Part shown: in pieces, positions 62,201 through 64,000 of the stretch
Numbering within the stretch: the stretch's first letter is position 1
Layout of the letters: every line of letters starts with the position of its first letter
Assembly: GCA_037189845.1 (NCBI GenBank)
Contig: JBBCIS010000014.1
Coordinates: forward strand, 62,001-126,000
DNA from: JAMLHH01 sp037189845
Lineage (GTDB): Bacteria; Bacteroidota; Bacteroidia; Chitinophagales; JADIYW01
Direction of reading: 5' to 3'
Length of the DNA stretch: 64,000 nt
Made by a program: the position numbers and the translations under genes
The notes under the pieces: model-generated
The model's input: the letters and a program-made list of their open reading frames with translations, nothing else
Told to the model about the DNA's origin: nothing
Database searches by the model: none

Positions 62201-63385
62201 ATGAAAAACGAAAAAGCGATCCTTTATCTGCTGGCGATGACTAACTTTTGTCATGTGGTGGATTTTATGGTGCTGATGCCTTTGGGTAATGAGCTGATGG
62301 CAGCTTTTCAGATACATCCGAGGGAGTTCAGCTGGCTGGTGGCTTCGTATTCCATCAGTGCAGGATTGTCTAATTTTCTGGCATCTTCCTACATCGACAG
62401 ATTTGACAGGAAAAAGCTGGTGCTGACGACGCTGAGCTTATTTGCTTTGGGGACATTTTGCTGCGCCATAGCTTCCAATTATTACTGGTTTTTACTGGCC
62501 AGAATTATTACCGGAATGTTCGGAGGACTGACAGGAAGTGTGGTGATAGCGATCATGAGCGACCTGGTACCGTTTGAAAGGCGGGGAGCTGCGATGGGGA
62601 TTTTGTCTATGGCATTCGCTTTTGCGTCGGTATTGGGTGTTCCCATTGGTCTTTTGGTGGCGGATTTGTGGAACTGGCAGACGCCTTTTTACCTGATAGC
62701 CTTGCTGACGATTCCGGTAGTGCTCACGTTGTATAAGATGCTGCCTCCGATGGGTAAGTATGTGGCTGTAAATCTGAAAAGAAATCCGGTCAGTGAGACT
62801 ATAATGATTTTAAAAGATGAGAACGCCAGAATGGCCTTATTGCTGGCTTACACAATGATCTTAGGGCATTTTCTGGTGATTCCTTTTATCACGCCTTATG
62901 CTATCAGAAATGTGGGTATGACGCAGGATGCGGTAAAATATATTTACCTGGTGGGTGGCGCATTTACATTGGTCACGGCACCGGTAGTCGGAAGATATTC
63001 TGACCGCTTGGGACATTTTAATGTATTCAGGGTCATGCTGATCTGTAGCTTGTTTGCCATAGCAGCGATTACAAATCTGGTGAATGTGCCTATATGGGTG
63101 ATTGTCATCATTACGACATCATTTTTTATCTTTACGAGCGGCAGGATGATTCCGGCCCAAACTATGATGACGGGTGCTGTGAGACCGGAAATCAGAGGCG
63201 GATTTCTAAGCCTGAGAACTGCTTTGATAGAATTCGGTGCAGGTTCAGCTTCACTGATCAGCGGATGGATAGTGACTGAAACTGCTGACGGAAAGCTGAT
63301 GAACTATCATTATGTTGGTTATTTATCTATTGCAGTAGCGATCGGGACAATATGGGTGGCTTCCAGAGTGAAAAAGGTGGAATAA
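62201..63385 (+). CDS. MFS transporter (drug/sugar efflux-like)
   Basis: 394 residues, twelve predicted helices. The loop 2-3 signature reads SYIDRFDRKKLVL, with R-x-D-R-K-K as in major facilitator transporters; helix 5 has motif C-like GVPIGLLVADLWNWQTPFYLIAL. The N-terminal LLAMTNFCHVVDFMVLMPLG fits the DHA1 efflux class. Substrate cannot be told. Preceded by a region without a recognisable promoter. Confidence 0.92.
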   Translation: MKNEKAILYLLAMTNFCHVVDFMVLMPLGNELMAAFQIHPREFSWLVASYSISAGLSNFLASSYIDRFDRKKLVLTTLSLFALGTFCCAIASNYYWFLLARIITGMFGGLTGSVVIAIMSDLVPFERRGAAMGILSMAFAFASVLGVPIGLLVADLWNWQTPFYLIALLTIPVVLTLYKMLPPMGKYVAVNLKRNPVSETIMILKDENARMALLLAYTMILGHFLVIPFITPYAIRNVGMTQDAVKYIYLVGGAFTLVTAPVVGRYSDRLGHFNVFRVMLICSLFAIAAITNLVNVPIWVIVIITTSFFIFTSGRMIPAQTMMTGAVRPEIRGGFLSLRTALIEFGAGSASLISGWIVTETADGKLMNYHYVGYLSIAVAIGTIWVASRVKKVE

Positions 63386-63432
63386 TTTTATGTAAAATGT
63401 GATATTTCTCTTTCAAAGAGTTTTTATTTCTT

Positions 63433-63440
63433 TATTTTTG
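63433..63440 (+). promoter_or_regulatory. -7 box for small membrane protein
   Basis: TATTTTTG; predicted start about 63447, 13 nt before the ATG. Confidence 0.6.
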
Positions 63441-63459
63441 TCGCAAATTCTTATCTATC

Positions 63460-63684
63460 ATGATGACACGTGTATTCGGCGGAGCAATCTGTTTTTTGAG
63501 TTTTGTAGCATTATTAGTGAACACGTTTTTGTACTGGAATAGCTCGGCTTTTTTTGATTACAATACAGGTACACAAACTTTAGCGCAAGCTGGTGTGTTC
63601 TATCCGTATTTCATTGCTTTTGCTACGATGGCATTAGGTATTCTGTTGGTGAAAGACAGAGTATTGGAGAGCGATCACCACTAA
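63460..63684 (+). CDS. Small two-helix membrane protein
   Basis: 74 residues (ATG at 63460 or 63463). Two hydrophobic helices (GAICFLSFVALLVNTFLYW, VFYPYFIAFATMALGILLV) joined by an acidic/polar loop and ending in ESDHH. No family recognised. It has its own -7 box and a terminator, so it is very likely a real gene. Confidence 0.65.
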   Translation: MMTRVFGGAICFLSFVALLVNTFLYWNSSAFFDYNTGTQTLAQAGVFYPYFIAFATMALGILLVKDRVLESDHH

Positions 63685-63729
63685 AATTTAAATTTTGCCT
63701 TTGGGCTGATTGAAATAAAAATATAACTG

Positions 63730-63765
63730 AGAGGTTGTCCGGAAGGATGACCTCTTTTGTTTTGA
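63730..63765 (+). terminator. Terminator after small membrane protein
   Basis: AGAGGTTGTCC / GGATGACCTCT, 11 bp including two G-U pairs, GGAA tetraloop, then TTTTGTTTTG. Confidence 0.8.
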
Positions 63766-63834
63766 TACGGAGAGATGCAGGATTAGATCTGTTTTGTCAA
63801 TACATAATGCTGAAGAGAATTATAGCTGAATCCG

Positions 63835-64000
63835 CTATCTTTTCACGCCGTAAATAAATAAACGTTTAAACGCATAAATCGCAGGGAACTTTGGAAAAGC
63901 GATGGAAATCCGTTCCTTAAATGCTTTTGTGAAAGCTTCACTTTGCTCCGAATGTAATCTTTCGATATAAGGAATCAGTGCCGAGCCGGAGATAAACCGG
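63835..64000 (-). CDS. Methyltransferase 3' end (trans-aconitate methyltransferase-like), truncated by window edge
   Basis: The reverse strand is open from the window edge to TAG at 63835-63837, giving 55 residues: FISGSALIPYIERLHSEQS, EAFTKAFKERISIAFP, YAFKRLFIYGVKR. The order SALxPYIERL ... F ... FKRLFxxGxK matches the C terminus of Tam-type SAM-dependent methyltransferases. The SAM-binding part lies outside the window, so family is probable and substrate unknown. Confidence 0.6.
   Translation of the reverse strand, partial: RFISGSALIPYIERLHSEQSEAFTKAFKERISIAFPKFPAIYAFKRLFIYGVKR

Overview
The window is ordinary chromosomal DNA from a Bacteroidota bacterium, low in G+C (roughly 40% by eye). 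Four things support this. Promoters carry the Bacteroidota primary-sigma -7 box TAnnTTTG, four of them with a TTG 19-20 nt upstream. Shine-Dalgarno sites are mostly absent. Two secreted proteins end in type IX secretion (T9SS) type A sorting domains. PorT and a PorG/DUF6089-like protein are encoded. The order within the phylum (Chitinophagales, Sphingobacteriales or Cytophagales) cannot be fixed from the sequence alone. I see no phage, integrase, transposase or CRISPR array.

Layout. 1-7.3 kb: 3' end of a BaiN/HI0933 flavoprotein, two tandem paralogous small exported proteins each with its own terminator, an exported protein, a 1169-residue SprA-related outer-membrane protein and a Maf nucleotide pyrophosphatase. 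7.3-9.6 kb: a T9SS cargo protein behind a textbook promoter. 9.6-12.9 kb: thrS-infC-rpmI-rplT. 12.9-19.9 kb: a clan GH-A-like glycosidase, a thioredoxin-like protein, katG (reverse), an ABC exporter and an HPP-family membrane protein. 20-25.8 kb: a lipoprotein, a cytochrome P450 and a Crp/Fnr regulator (both reverse) sharing an identical 21-bp upstream sequence, then an acyl-CoA dehydrogenase overlapping an aminoglycoside-phosphotransferase-like kinase. This last pairing resembles LvaC/LvaA and the fused ACAD10/11 proteins. 25.8-36.2 kb: envelope lipoproteins, SIMPL protein, engB divergent from ubiE-porT-holA-MCE lipoprotein, LuxE-like ligase, rnhA, nth, the PorG-like protein, DUF2750 and a lipoprotein with two HGQPGHRC motifs. 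36.2-45.5 kb: mgtE behind a ~250-nt structured leader, ilvA, NlpC/P60, VOC protein, glpD, a frameshifted DUF2809 gene, a polyprenyl diphosphate synthase and a TetR-like/AarF pair. 45.5-54 kb: a four-gene reverse operon led by a penicillin acylase, an MBL-fold hydrolase, an orphan histidine kinase, tRNA-Val, initiator tRNA and dnaK. 54-64 kb: fused E1alpha/beta 2-oxoacid dehydrogenase, a CocE/NonD hydrolase with a T9SS tail, a D-aminoacylase-like amidohydrolase, an MFS transporter, a small membrane protein and the 3' end of a methyltransferase.

Most genes are housekeeping or envelope genes. The parts most worth following up are the P450/Crp twin site with the neighbouring ACAD-kinase pair (possible hydroxy-acid catabolism), the structured mgtE leader, a dispersed palindromic element present twice (near 39.3 and 62.0 kb), and the broken DUF2809 gene hidden between glpD and the prenyl synthase. 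Promoter positions correct several starts (thrS, HPP protein, exported protein at 2.2 kb).
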